This document shows positions 19,719-28,418 of a DNA stretch of 64,000 nt, piece by piece. Location: assembly GCF_011317445.1 (NCBI RefSeq), contig NZ_JAAAPL010000002.1, positions 186,001 to 250,000 on the forward strand, read 5' to 3'. The DNA comes from Chelativorans multitrophicus (GTDB lineage Bacteria > Pseudomonadota > Alphaproteobacteria > Rhizobiales > Rhizobiaceae). The stretch's first letter is position 1, and each line of letters begins with the position of its first letter. Position numbers and translations under genes: made by a program. The notes under the pieces were generated by a model. That model saw only the letters and a list, made by a program, of their open reading frames with translations. It was not told the origin of the DNA and ran no database searches.

Positions 19719-20168
19719 ATGCGCGAGAAAATCGCTCAGGCGCTAAAAGACGCATTAAAGCAACAGGATAAGCGGCGAATTTCAACGCTGCGCCTGATTC
19801 AGACAGCCATCAAGGACCGCGATACCGCCAACCGCGATTCCGGAAAAGATCCGGTCAGCGATGCGGAGATTCTCGATGTTCTGATTCGCATGATGAAGCA
19901 GCGGAAGGAGTCCGCGCGGAGCTTCGAGGAGGGCAACCGCCTCGAACTTGCCGAGCAGGAGCGCCAGGAAATCGGGATCATCAACGAGTTCCTGCCCAAG
20001 ACTCTTGGGGAAGACGATATGAAGAAGGCTTGCGCGCAGGTGGTGCAGGAGATCGGCGCGGGCGGCCTTCGCGACATGCGCCGCTGCATGAACGAGCTGC
20101 AGAAGAAATTCCCCGGGCAGATGGACTTGGGCAAGGCGAGCGGCATCGTCAAAGGCATGCTCCAGTAG
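19719..20168 (+). CDS. GatB/YqeY domain-containing protein
   Basis: The ATG at 19719 follows GGGAG and gives 149 residues, the usual length for YqeY. Features are MREKIAQALKDALKQQDKRRISTLRLIQTAIKDRD at the N-terminus, then the helical block EQERQEIGIINEFLPKTL (about 87-104) and the C-terminal GGLRDMRRCMNELQKKFPGQMDLGKASGIVKGML, which matches the GatB/YqeY tail domain. The family resembles the tRNA-binding end of the GatB amidotransferase subunit, but a stand-alone function is not settled. Its divergent position next to carA is widespread in alphaproteobacteria. The 290 bases between the two hold no other gene. Confidence 0.93.
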   Translation: MREKIAQALKDALKQQDKRRISTLRLIQTAIKDRDTANRDSGKDPVSDAEILDVLIRMMKQRKESARSFEEGNRLELAEQERQEIGIINEFLPKTLGEDDMKKACAQVVQEIGAGGLRDMRRCMNELQKKFPGQMDLGKASGIVKGMLQ

Positions 20169-20228
20169 ATTCGAGGGCAGGGAATCCGCCTGCCCATCCC
20201 ACGGGTGCATGGTTGGTGCGCCGATCCT

Positions 20229-22010
20229 CTATTGCAGCGGCCAGACCACCATCAGCGTCGGCACCGCGACCAGAATAACGATGATCGAGAGGGGAAGGCC
20301 GAGCCGCGGATAGTCGGAGAAGCGGTAGCCGCCGGGACCCATGACCAGTGTATTGCACTGATGGCCGATGGGGGTGAGGAAGTCGCAACCGGCGCCGATG
20401 GCGATGGCCATCAGGAAAGCTTCCGGCCTGTAGCCGAGGGTGGTGGCGAAGCCGGCGGCAATCGGCGCCATTACGAGCACCGTCGCGGCGTTGTTGAGGA
20501 ACGGGGTGACCGCCATGGCCGCCACCATGATGAGCGCCAGAGCGCCGTAGCTGGGCAGAAGCGCGCCGATACCTGCAAGATTCGAGGCTATGATGTCGGT
20601 CGCGCCCGTGGCGCGCAGCGTATCGCTGACCGGGATGAGTGTGGCAAGCATCACCAGGATGGGACCGTCGATCGCGCTATATACATTGCGCACGGGGATG
20701 ACGCGGAAAAGCACCATCATTACGGCGGCCGTGAAGAAGGCGAGATGCACGGGCACAGCGCCGATGGCGGTGGCGCCGATGGCGGCAAACAGGATGAGAA
20801 GGGGGACCACACCACGCCGCACACTGCCCAGCAGCAGGGGGCGCTCGGCCAACGGCAGCAAACCGAAATCGCGCAGGAACTCCGGCAGGGACTTCTGGTT
20901 GCCCTGAAGCACGACCACATCGCCAAGGCGCAGGGTGATCGTGCCCACGCGCTGGTTGAGGCGCTCGCCCTGGCGGCTCACCGCTAGCAGATTCACATTG
21001 AACCGGTCGTAGAGCAGGAGCGACTGGGCCGACCAGCCGATGAGATTTGAGTTTTCGCCGACGACAGCCTCGATGGCCGTGACCTCGAAGGCGGGATCAC
21101 CGCCATTTGCCACGTCCCTGTCACTCGAAATCTTCAGCTTGGCCTGGGCGATGAGGCGATCGAGCGCTTCGTGCTCGCCTTCCATGAGCAGGATATCGCC
21201 GTCGCGCAGCACCGCATCCGGCAGCGGCGCAATGCGCAGGCCGTCGGCGCGCAGGACGTTTGTGATGGCAACGTCCCCGGCCGAGATCTTGAGGAGGTCG
21301 CCAAGCGTCTTGTTGACCACCGTGGATTCCTTCGCCACCCGGGCTTCGGCCACGTAATTCTTGATGACGATCGCTTCCTGGAGAGAGCTGTCCTTGCGCT
21401 CACGCGTCGGCAGGAGCCAATAGAATAGAATGAGAAAAATGGAACCCGCGATGGTGAGCGCGAAGCCCACCGGCGTGAAATCGAACATCGTGAAAGGCGT
21501 GCCGGTGATGTCGCCGCGCAGGCGGGATACCAGGATGTTGGGTGAGGTGCCGATCTGGGTCATCAGCCCGCCCAGCAGGGACGCAAAGGCCATCGGCATC
21601 AGGAAAGTGGAAGCGCTGGTATTCGAGCGCCGCGCGAATTGGAACGCGACCGGGATCATGATCGCCAGCGCCCCGATATTTTTCACGAAAGCCGACATGA
21701 AGGCGACGGTGAGCACCAGCAGCGCCACCTGAGCGCGCACCGACGTTACTGTTGGTGCATAGCGGTGGATGGTCAGTTCAAGGATGCCGCTGCGCGCCAC
21801 CGCCGCGCTGACCAGGAGCGCGCTGCCGACAATGATGACGATGTCGTCGCTGAAGCCGCTGAAGGCGCGATCGACCGGCACGATGCCGACCGCAACGCCC
21901 GCCAGGAGGGCGAGCGCGCCGACAAGGTCATAGCGGAAGCGGCCCCATATGAAGGCCGCCATGGCCAGGCCGATCACCGTGAAGGAGAGGATCTGCGGCA
22001 ACGTAAGCAT
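20229..22010 (-). CDS. SLC13-family permease with two TrkA-C domains
   Basis: From the ATG at 22010 the protein has 593 residues. It has the SAC1-like layout: an N-terminal set of membrane helices (about 5-190) with MTQIGTSPNILVSRL, two cytoplasmic TrkA-C/RCK-C domains in the middle (about 205-385; IAPLPDAVLRDGDILLMEGEHEALDRL and LRLGDVVVLQGNQKSLPEFL), and a second helix set ending with FLTPIGHQCNTLVMGPGGY. SLC13/DASS proteins move sulfate, dicarboxylates or other anions, mostly with sodium. The gene follows an NitT/TauT-type ABC operon by 129 bases on the same strand, which favours an oxyanion or organic-anion substrate. This is inference. Confidence 0.9.
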   Translation of the reverse strand: MLTLPQILSFTVIGLAMAAFIWGRFRYDLVGALALLAGVAVGIVPVDRAFSGFSDDIVIIVGSALLVSAAVARSGILELTIHRYAPTVTSVRAQVALLVLTVAFMSAFVKNIGALAIMIPVAFQFARRSNTSASTFLMPMAFASLLGGLMTQIGTSPNILVSRLRGDITGTPFTMFDFTPVGFALTIAGSIFLILFYWLLPTRERKDSSLQEAIVIKNYVAEARVAKESTVVNKTLGDLLKISAGDVAITNVLRADGLRIAPLPDAVLRDGDILLMEGEHEALDRLIAQAKLKISSDRDVANGGDPAFEVTAIEAVVGENSNLIGWSAQSLLLYDRFNVNLLAVSRQGERLNQRVGTITLRLGDVVVLQGNQKSLPEFLRDFGLLPLAERPLLLGSVRRGVVPLLILFAAIGATAIGAVPVHLAFFTAAVMMVLFRVIPVRNVYSAIDGPILVMLATLIPVSDTLRATGATDIIASNLAGIGALLPSYGALALIMVAAMAVTPFLNNAATVLVMAPIAAGFATTLGYRPEAFLMAIAIGAGCDFLTPIGHQCNTLVMGPGGYRFSDYPRLGLPLSIIVILVAVPTLMVVWPLQ

Positions 22011-22139
22011 CAGAAGCTTTGTCGATGAGCCATGGAACCAGCATGTGTCATTTCGTTTCTGCCGCCGCAAATACCGTTTAATAAAAAACTGCGCATCTGT
22101 CCGCTCGAACTTTGCGACGCCGCATTCCCCGGCTGCTGG

Positions 22140-22952
22140 TCAGGTCTCGCCAACGTAGAAATCCGAAGAGGGATCCCTTACCACCATGTCACGAATGCGG
22201 TTCCAGAGATATTGCCTCAACTCGACATAATCGCGCTGCATCTTGATATCATCGTTCCAGCGCGGCCGCGGCAACGGCACCTCGATCGTTTCGACGATGC
22301 GCCCCGGCCGGGGCCCCATCAGAACGATCCGATCTGCCATGATGATCGCCTCGTCGACGCTGTGGGTGACGAAGAGCACAATTCCCCTGCGCGCCGACCA
22401 GAGCCGCATCATCTCCATCTGCATCAGCTCTCTCACCTGAGCGTCGAGGCTGGCGAATGGTTCGTCCATCAGGAGGATCTCGGGCTCTGTCGCGAGCGCG
22501 CGTGCAAGCGCGGCGCGCTGCTTCATTCCTCCTGAAAGCTCGTGCGGATAAACGTCAGCAAAGCGTGAGAGGCCCACGAGCTTCAGATAATATTCCACGC
22601 GGTCGTTCCGCTCGGCCTTATCGATGCCCTGCAGCGACAGGCCAAATCCGACATTGTTTCGGACTGTCAGCCAGGGAACAAGGCGGAACGACTGAAAGAC
22701 GAAGCCGATGCGCGGCCCCGGCTTCGGCGGCTCCCCAAACACGAGCACACGGCCCGAATCCGGCTGGATGAGCCCGTTGATCATCCTGAGGAGCGTGGTT
22801 TTTCCGCAGCCGGACGGGCCCAGCAGCGTAACGAAGCTGTTGGCCGGAAGATCCAGGGAGACGTCTTTGAGCGCCTCCACCGGGGCCAAATCCTTCGCCC
22901 GCTGGAAAGTCTTCGATACGCTGGAAACGATAACCGATGGCGCCGGGCTCAT
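22140..22952 (-). CDS. ABC transporter ATP-binding protein (NitT/TauT family)
   Basis: The 270-residue ATPase has all nucleotide-binding motifs: Walker A LGPSGCGKTTLLR near residue 43, the Q-loop VFQSFRLVPWLTVRNNV near 88, the signature LSGGMKQRAALARALA near 140, Walker B ILLMDEPFASLD near 160 and the switch His in VLFVTHSVDEA near 195. The MKQRAALARALATEPEILLMDEPF wording is typical of SsuB/TauB/NrtD relatives. It energises uptake together with the binding protein at 22995 and permease at 24122. The substrate is unknown; sulfonate, nitrate or other small anions are possible. Confidence 0.94.
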   Translation of the reverse strand: MSPAPSVIVSSVSKTFQRAKDLAPVEALKDVSLDLPANSFVTLLGPSGCGKTTLLRMINGLIQPDSGRVLVFGEPPKPGPRIGFVFQSFRLVPWLTVRNNVGFGLSLQGIDKAERNDRVEYYLKLVGLSRFADVYPHELSGGMKQRAALARALATEPEILLMDEPFASLDAQVRELMQMEMMRLWSARRGIVLFVTHSVDEAIIMADRIVLMGPRPGRIVETIEVPLPRPRWNDDIKMQRDYVELRQYLWNRIRDMVVRDPSSDFYVGET

Positions 22953-22994
22953 GACACCGCCACTGGCCGCCGGGCCCGCCTGATCATCTGACCG

Positions 22995-24023
22995 CTAGCG
23001 AACAGGCTGATCTGCTCCTTCAGCCTTTCCGAGCTTTTGAAGCGCTTCGTCGATGACGGAAAAATCCACCCAATCCTCAAGACTGACTTTCTGCACGCCT
23101 TCGAAGTCGGGGCTCTCGTAAGCCCATTGCGCGGTATACTCCAATTCCTCGCGGTTCAGGCCGCCATTGACGCTCCAGCTATCGGTAAATGCTTCGGCGA
23201 GCGCTTCCAAGTCGTTCCGGCTGACATCGTCGCGCGCTTTTGCCATGGCATCGACCCATTTGGCGGAATCTGCTGCGAAATCGCGCGAAGCGGCGATGAG
23301 GGCCCGGGTTACGGCCACAACCTCGTCTCGGCGCTTTTGCAGCACCTCGTCGGTAACGACGTTCACCTTCTGGACGACCGGCGCCGCCGAGTAGTAGTCA
23401 TCCTGATCGATCAGGACGTGCAGTCCGTCCTTGTCCGGCAGGGAAAGCCACACGCCGATCGAAATGGTCGTCGCGTCCACCTGCCCGGCGGCAAGCGCCT
23501 GAGCGCGGACATTCGGCTGCCCGATCCCGACGAAGCCAAGTCTTTCCGTATTCACGCCCTTGGTTTGCAATACCTTGGTGCTCAGGGTGTGATCCAGGCT
23601 GCCAAGCCGCCCGATGGCAAAATTCCGGCCGGAAAGCTGATCCGGCGTTCTGATCTCGGATTTCGAGGCGATGAGAAAAGGAAGCGATTTGTTGGGCGAG
23701 ACCACCGCCTTGATCCCCAATTGATCCCGCGCGACGAGCTGCAGCGCGGAATCGATCGAAATATTGGCCATGTCGCCTTCGCCGGCACGCAACGCTGCGA
23801 GCGCCGACGGCGTCTGCTGCACACGTACCAGCTCGACATCGACGCCCTCGCGCTCGAAATAGCCAAGCTCCGCCGCCAAATCCATCACCGAATTTGGAAC
23901 GAGCGGCGCCACGAGGTCGGTGACGATCAGGCGAAAAGGCTCCGCCGCAGCACCTTGCGTGAACATCTGAAAAGCCGCCGCGGCAAAAAAAGCCAGCCTT
24001 AGGCAACGGTTCGACCTGGGCAT
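22995..24023 (-). CDS. ABC transporter substrate-binding protein (NitT/TauT, NMT1-like)
   Basis: The ATG at 24023 follows AGGAGGGG. The 342-residue protein has a signal peptide of about 27 residues (ending QGAAA|EPF) and a two-lobe periplasmic fold: VMDLAAELGYFEREGVDVELVRVQQTPSALAALRAGEGDMANISIDSALQLV (about 42-93) is the standard opening of NMT1/SsuA-like binding proteins, followed by FAIGRLGSLDHTLSTKVLQTKGV. The ligand is not evident. It lies between its permease (98 bases upstream) and its ATPase (42 bases downstream). Confidence 0.92.
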   Translation of the reverse strand: MPRSNRCLRLAFFAAAAFQMFTQGAAAEPFRLIVTDLVAPLVPNSVMDLAAELGYFEREGVDVELVRVQQTPSALAALRAGEGDMANISIDSALQLVARDQLGIKAVVSPNKSLPFLIASKSEIRTPDQLSGRNFAIGRLGSLDHTLSTKVLQTKGVNTERLGFVGIGQPNVRAQALAAGQVDATTISIGVWLSLPDKDGLHVLIDQDDYYSAAPVVQKVNVVTDEVLQKRRDEVVAVTRALIAASRDFAADSAKWVDAMAKARDDVSRNDLEALAEAFTDSWSVNGGLNREELEYTAQWAYESPDFEGVQKVSLEDWVDFSVIDEALQKLGKAEGADQPVR

Positions 24024-24121
24024 TGGATTTCCCCTCCTAGGCAGTAAAGCGTGAACGGCTCAAGCCTCGATAAAACAATCATTGAACTTATGGCAAGCGC
24101 CTCGCCCGCAAAATGCAAGCC

Positions 24122-24868
24122 TCAGTTCCCGGCGGTGACGCGCCAGCGGCCCGACCAGGCTTCGAGCGCCCTCAGGCCTTGGCTCACGAGACCGCCGATG
24201 AGCGCCAGCGCCAGCACCACGACGAAATAGCGGGCCATCTGAAACGTGTTTCCATAAAGCGCTAGCAACCCGCCCAACCCGCTGGCGGCCGTGTAGAGCT
24301 CGGCAACGACCGTGTTGATCAATCCGATTGTGGCACCGATCCGCAGCCCCATCACCACGAAGCCGAGCGCGCCTGGAAGCATGATGCGCCAATAGATCTG
24401 AGAGCGCGTCGCGCCCATCGAGCGCGCCATTTCGATGAGCTCGGCATCGCTGTTGAGGATGCCGGAATAGGTGCCGATCAGGATGGGAATAACGGCGCCG
24501 AGAAAGACGACCGCGATCTTGGCCTCAGGACCGAGACCAAGAAAAAGGATGATAAGCGGGATGAAGGCCACGCGCGGGGTCGCCATAAGCGCGCTTACAT
24601 AGATGTCCAGGGTGCGGCCGAGATCGCGTATGCCGCCCATCAGCATTCCGATTGGAATGCCAACGATGACAGCCAGTAGGTAGCCGGTGAAATAAATGGT
24701 CAGGCTGCTGAGCAGCGGCTCGGAAATTTTCCCGTCGCGCATCAATTCGAGCGCGGCCGATGCCGTGCTGAGCGGCGTCGGGACCAGGTTCGGGCCGACC
24801 GCGAACGATGCGGCCCACCAGATGAAAAGAAAAAGCGCGAGGGCCAGGAGGCGATAGAGGGTTATCAT
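24122..24868 (-). CDS. ABC transporter permease (NitT/TauT family)
   Basis: The 248-residue protein has six membrane segments and the binding-protein-dependent permease motif around FLGAVIPILIGTYSGILNSDAELIEMARSMGATRSQIYWRIMLPGALGFVVMGLRI (about 130-185), with the EAA-like loop MARSMGATRSQIYWRIMLPGA. It is the first gene of a probable operon with the binding protein, the ATPase and perhaps the SLC13 permease. The 310 bases upstream separate it from the divergent pseudoazurin gene and contain no other gene I can support. Confidence 0.93.
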   Translation of the reverse strand: MITLYRLLALALFLFIWWAASFAVGPNLVPTPLSTASAALELMRDGKISEPLLSSLTIYFTGYLLAVIVGIPIGMLMGGIRDLGRTLDIYVSALMATPRVAFIPLIILFLGLGPEAKIAVVFLGAVIPILIGTYSGILNSDAELIEMARSMGATRSQIYWRIMLPGALGFVVMGLRIGATIGLINTVVAELYTAASGLGGLLALYGNTFQMARYFVVVLALALIGGLVSQGLRALEAWSGRWRVTAGN

Positions 24869-25178
24869 AAGAGCTGCGAATCCGGCGCGCAGTAGCGCTT
24901 TTCAGGCTGCATGAGGCGCATTGAGCAGAAATGCGGTCCATACGTCCAGCTCAAAAGTAATATCGGGCGCGAGCGGCGGGAGATCTGTTTGGCCCCAGGA
25001 GTGTTGGTGGCGCAGGTGTCGTTCAGCTGAGGTTGCCGGGTGCGCATCAATGTTCGCCTTTATGGCCGGAACGCTTGACACGGCCTCCAGGTTTGGCTTT
25101 CCAAGAAGCGGTGGCGGGCCTGAAAGAGCGAAGAAGAGCCGCGTTGATTAGTCCTGCTGGGCAGGAAAAGGAGTGAAA

Positions 25179-25634
25179 ATGCTGAGGATCGGGACGATTG
25201 TGGTTGCTGCGTCTCTTGCAGGGATGGCTTTCAGCCTTCCGGCAGTTGCGGCGGACCACGAAATAAAAATGCTCAACAAGGGCGCGGATGGCGAGGCGAT
25301 GGCCTTTGAACCCGCCTTTTTGAAAATTGCACCGGGCGACACCGTCACCTTCGTCGCCACCGATAAGGGGCACAACTCGGAAACCATAAAGGGCATGGCC
25401 CCCGAGGGAGCCGAGACGTGGAAGGGCAAGATCAACGAGGAGATCAAGGTCACATTCGATCAGGAGGGAGTCTACGGCTTCCGGTGCCTGCCGCATTTCG
25501 GCATGGGGATGGTCGGGCTGATACAGGTTGGCGATAATCCCGCCAACCTCGAAGAAGCAAAGGGCGTCAAACTGCCGAACAAGGCAGCCAAGCGGATGGC
25601 CGGCTACTTTGAGCAGGTCTCAGCTACGCAGTAG
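25179..25634 (+). CDS. Pseudoazurin (type 1 blue copper electron carrier)
   Basis: The ATG at 25179 is preferred because AAAAGGAG precedes it by six bases. The 151-residue product has a 24-residue signal peptide (ending AVA|ADHEI), so the mature protein is periplasmic. Type 1 copper ligands are all visible: His in [12 protein letters not shown] (near 65) and Cys, His and Met in [15 protein letters not shown] (near 105-119). Pseudoazurin donates electrons to copper nitrite reductase or nitrous oxide reductase in many alphaproteobacteria; no denitrification gene is in the window, so the partner must lie elsewhere. A rhodanese-like gene follows. Confidence 0.95.
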   Translation: MLRIGTIVVAASLAGMAFSLPAVAADHEIKMLNKGADGEAMAFEPAFLKIAPGDTVTFVATDKGHNSETIKGMAPEGAETWKGKINEEIKVTFDQEGVYGFRCLPHFGMGMVGLIQVGDNPANLEEAKGVKLPNKAAKRMAGYFEQVSATQ

Positions 25635-25642
25635 GTGTTTTC

Positions 25643-25670
25643 GCCTCCCGGCGTGACTACGCCGGGAGGC
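25643..25670 (+). terminator. Strong hairpin after pseudoazurin, terminator-like
   Basis: GCCTCCCGGCG pairs perfectly with CGCCGGGAGGC over 11 bp around TGACTA, nine bases after the stop codon. There is no T-run on either side, so it may be an mRNA-stabilising 3' hairpin or a Rho-dependent end. Confidence 0.5.
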
Positions 25671-25807
25671 ATTCGCCGGTGACCGCGCTTTGTCGGCTGT
25701 CTTTTAGAGCCCAATAGAGTTTCTTTCCTCCCGCGCTAACAAAGCGCCATCTGCCCTGTCCGCCCTTGATGGTGTATGCTGAATTCCCGGCTATCAGGGA
25801 GGAGACG

Positions 25808-26188
25808 ATGGCTACCAGCGTTAAGGAATTGATGTCGGCCGCCAATTCAGCGGTTCCGAAGATTTCGGCTGATGAGGCACGTAAGCTTATCTCGGAAGAG
25901 AATGCGCTTCTCGTTGACGTGCGTGACGCTCCCGAACTGCAGGCAAGCGGAAAGATCAAGGATGCCCTCCACGTCTCGCGGGGCATGCTGGAATTCCGCG
26001 CCGATGCGGACACCCCGTATTACAACGCGGAGTTCAGAAAGGATCGTCCTGTCATTCTTTATTGCGCCTCGGGCGGGAGATCGGCCCTAAGCGGCAAAGC
26101 GCTAAAGGACATGGGATACGAGAGAGTTTACAATCTCGGCAGTTTCAAGGATTGGGCCGAGAACGGCGGCGACGTGGAACAGATGTGA
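25808..26188 (+). CDS. Rhodanese-like domain protein (single domain)
   Basis: The ATG at 25808 follows GGGAGGAG. The 126-residue cytoplasmic protein is one rhodanese domain: ISADEARKLISEENALLVDVRDAPELQASGKIKDALHVSRGMLEFR (about 20-65), the catalytic Cys loop in ILYCASGGRSALSGKALKDMG (near 83), and the closing VYNLGSFKDWAENGGDVE. It would carry persulfide sulfur or act in sulfur relay. The active-site loop CASGGR matches thiosulfate-sulfurtransferase-type single-domain proteins. No partner is adjacent except pseudoazurin upstream. Confidence 0.92.
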   Translation: MATSVKELMSAANSAVPKISADEARKLISEENALLVDVRDAPELQASGKIKDALHVSRGMLEFRADADTPYYNAEFRKDRPVILYCASGGRSALSGKALKDMGYERVYNLGSFKDWAENGGDVEQM

Positions 26189-26309
26189 ACCTGAATTCCG
26201 TGGGTTCCTCGGCCGGGCAGGCCGGTGTCTGCTCGGCCATCCTTAGTGAGTCGATTGAGGATCGCGATTAATTGCGGTTTTGATGCTGCAAGACCGGTGC
26301 CCCAAAGCA

Positions 26310-27467
26310 CTACCTGCGGATTTTCGCAGTTTCGGCTACGTCCTCTTCCACGACGACCTGACCTTGAGCCGCCAGGAAGTTTCCGACATGGCGGAGCCCG
26401 TCGAAATGATCGCAGAAGACTTTCACGACAACCAAAAGGGGCACTGCAATCAGCGCCCCGACAATTCCCCATAACCACGACCAGAATGCCACCGCGATGA
26501 AAATGGCGACTGCATTGAGCTCGAGTCGTCTGCCGAGGACGAGGGGCGTTACGAACTGACCCTCAAGAGTGTTGCAGAGCGCCACGTAGAGCGGCGGCAG
26601 CATCGCAAAATAAAGACTTTCGAAAGTGACGAGGGAAATGATCGCAACCAAACCGAAGGTAACGATCGCGCCCACATATGGAAGAAAGTTAAGCACGGCA
26701 GCCGCAACGCCCCACACCAGCGCGTTGGGCACGCCGAGGCCCCACAGGCCGATTCCCACTGTCACGCCAAGGGCACTGTTGATGAGCGCGATCGTCAACA
26801 GGTAGCGCGAAACTTCCCGCTCGACATCAAACACGATGCGCAGCGCCCGCTTCTTATCGCTCAGCGCGCCGAAGGACTGCACGATCTTTTCATAGAACAG
26901 GGTTCCCGATGCCAGCAGGAAAAGCGTCAGAACCAGGGTGATACCGACTGTCGTGGCGACCGAAAGCAGATTTCCTGCCGCGCGCGAAATGATGCCGGGC
27001 TGTGCGATGACGACCCTCTGAACGCCGGGTTCATCTGCCGCCTCCGTCGCTTCCTTGATCTGCTCGGACGCCTCCATCACATCTTCGAGCGGGCGGCGAA
27101 GCTCGGCGACGCGCTGGCGCAGCTCAGATCCGATCCGGGGAGCGTCATCAACCAACTCGATAACGGGGCCGCTCATCGCGTATCCGAGCATGCCAATCGC
27201 GCTCCACGACGCGAACACCAAAAGCGTTGCCGAAAGAGCTGCGGGAATTCCACGCTTACCCAAAAAGCGGACGATCGGCGTGAGCGTCATCGCCATGAGA
27301 AAGGCGATGACGACCGGCATGAAAAAGTCGCGTGCAAAATAGAGGCCGGCCACAAAAAGGATGAGGAAGACGCCGACGAGCAAGTAGCGGATTGCGCGGG
27401 TCTCGTAAGAAGAGTCCCCGTCGTGATCCTGTCCTTCGGTGGCCTTTCCTCCCGAATGGGCCGCCAC
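26310..27467 (-). CDS. AI-2E family transporter (PerM-like)
   Basis: The gene starts at a GTG (27467) with GGGAGGGG upstream, giving 385 residues. About eight membrane segments are visible: a pair at 27-65, one at 75-95, a long soluble region (about 105-150), then 170-200, 225-260, 265-295 and 325-355. The motifs NFLPYVGAIVTFGLVAIISL and ALCNTLEGQFVTPLVLGRRLELNAVAIFIAVAFWSWLWGIVGALIAVPLLV are hallmarks of the family. Members include an autoinducer-2 exporter and Na+/H+ antiporters, so the substrate cannot be assigned. It is convergent with the rhodanese gene; 121 bases between them hold nothing recognised. Confidence 0.93.
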   Translation of the reverse strand: MAAHSGGKATEGQDHDGDSSYETRAIRYLLVGVFLILFVAGLYFARDFFMPVVIAFLMAMTLTPIVRFLGKRGIPAALSATLLVFASWSAIGMLGYAMSGPVIELVDDAPRIGSELRQRVAELRRPLEDVMEASEQIKEATEAADEPGVQRVVIAQPGIISRAAGNLLSVATTVGITLVLTLFLLASGTLFYEKIVQSFGALSDKKRALRIVFDVEREVSRYLLTIALINSALGVTVGIGLWGLGVPNALVWGVAAAVLNFLPYVGAIVTFGLVAIISLVTFESLYFAMLPPLYVALCNTLEGQFVTPLVLGRRLELNAVAIFIAVAFWSWLWGIVGALIAVPLLVVVKVFCDHFDGLRHVGNFLAAQGQVVVEEDVAETAKIRR

Positions 27468-27616
27468 GAGAACCCCTCCCAGAAACCTGAAGCACGCTGC
27501 TTCCGATTTTGCCGAACGCCAAAGCTCGTCGGCAGTTCCAACCGGTGGCGTTGCGCCTTAGGCCGGGAGCTTCGAAGGGTTGCCTCTCCCTTGACGAGCT
27601 TAGCGGGCGATCGTCA

Positions 27617-28042
27617 TCAATCGGTGTCGCCTTTGTCCTCGCCTTGCGGTGTTGCCGCATGCCGCTGCCGGTCGATAACGCCTTGCTCTGCCTTGTGGAA
27701 ATATTGGGAGCAGACGAGCCAGCCTTTCAGGGGCCGGAGCAAAAGCAGGCATGCGCCCACCGTAACCGGCAAAGTGGTGAAGAGATGCGCCCAAATGGGC
27801 GGCTCGAAGGTGAATTGGAACCAAAGGGCAAAGGCAAGGGCAGGGACGGCGGCGATGCTCATGGCGAAGAATGCCGGCCCGTCCGCAGGGTCGGCAAAGC
27901 TGAAATCCAGGCCGCAGACCTCGCATCGCTGCGCCAGCTTCAAATATCCGTCGAACAGATGGCCTTCCTGGCATCGAGGACACCTTCCTCTAATGCCGGT
28001 TATCGCCGGGATCTCGGTCTGGTTGTATTTGGGAGCGCTCAT
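27617..28042 (-). CDS. DUF983 family zinc-ribbon membrane protein
   Basis: The 141-residue protein starts with a zinc-ribbon-like pair, GRCPRCQEGHLFDGYLKLAQRCEVCGLDFSF (about 19-50), followed by two membrane segments (FFAMSIAAVPALAFALWFQF and LFTTLPVTVGACLLLLRPL) and a charged tail. This is the complete DUF983 pattern common in alphaproteobacteria, often found near heme-copper oxidase genes, though none is here. Function unknown. It lies between the AI-2E transporter gene (149 bases) and a tRNA gene on the same strand. Confidence 0.9.
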   Translation of the reverse strand: MSAPKYNQTEIPAITGIRGRCPRCQEGHLFDGYLKLAQRCEVCGLDFSFADPADGPAFFAMSIAAVPALAFALWFQFTFEPPIWAHLFTTLPVTVGACLLLLRPLKGWLVCSQYFHKAEQGVIDRQRHAATPQGEDKGDTD

Positions 28043-28181
28043 CAGGACACCTGAACCATAACCACTAAATTCGAGTTTTGGTTCCTAGGCCGGGCCGTGT
28101 CCATTCTACATTTTGGCGCGCGGCGAATGAGGGAGAGGCATCGATGGCGAAACACCAGATCACGTGTTGAAAACGTTGTTC

Positions 28182-28257
28182 TGGTGGGCCCGGAGGGACT
28201 CGAACCCCCAACCAAGCGGTTATGAGCCGCCGGCTCTAACCATTGAGCTACAGGCCC
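28182..28257 (-). tRNA. tRNA-Ile (CAU anticodon, lysidine-modified type)
   Basis: The minus strand folds as a complete 76-nt tRNA with acceptor GGGCCTG/CGGGCCC, a D-arm AGCTCAATGGTTAGAGC, an anticodon loop CTCATAA and a T-arm GGTTCGAGTCC, and has an encoded CCA. The anticodon is CAU. The body matches the minor isoleucine tRNA rather than initiator or elongator Met: the anticodon stem and CTCATAA loop, and the overall resemblance to E. coli ileX/ileY tRNA, support this. The cytidine would be converted to lysidine by TilS to read AUA. Confidence 0.93.
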
Positions 28258-28418
28258 GGTGACGCTCAATTAGTGGGTTTTCGCGCAAGGCACAAGGCCA
28301 GAGAGCCTTGATTGGATCTCCTCCACCGAAACCTTCGAGCAAGGCAATGTCTCGGCGCCGCAATCGGTTCATAATCGGCATTTACTGAGATTCGCATCAA
28401 CAACTCGAGGAGATTGCC

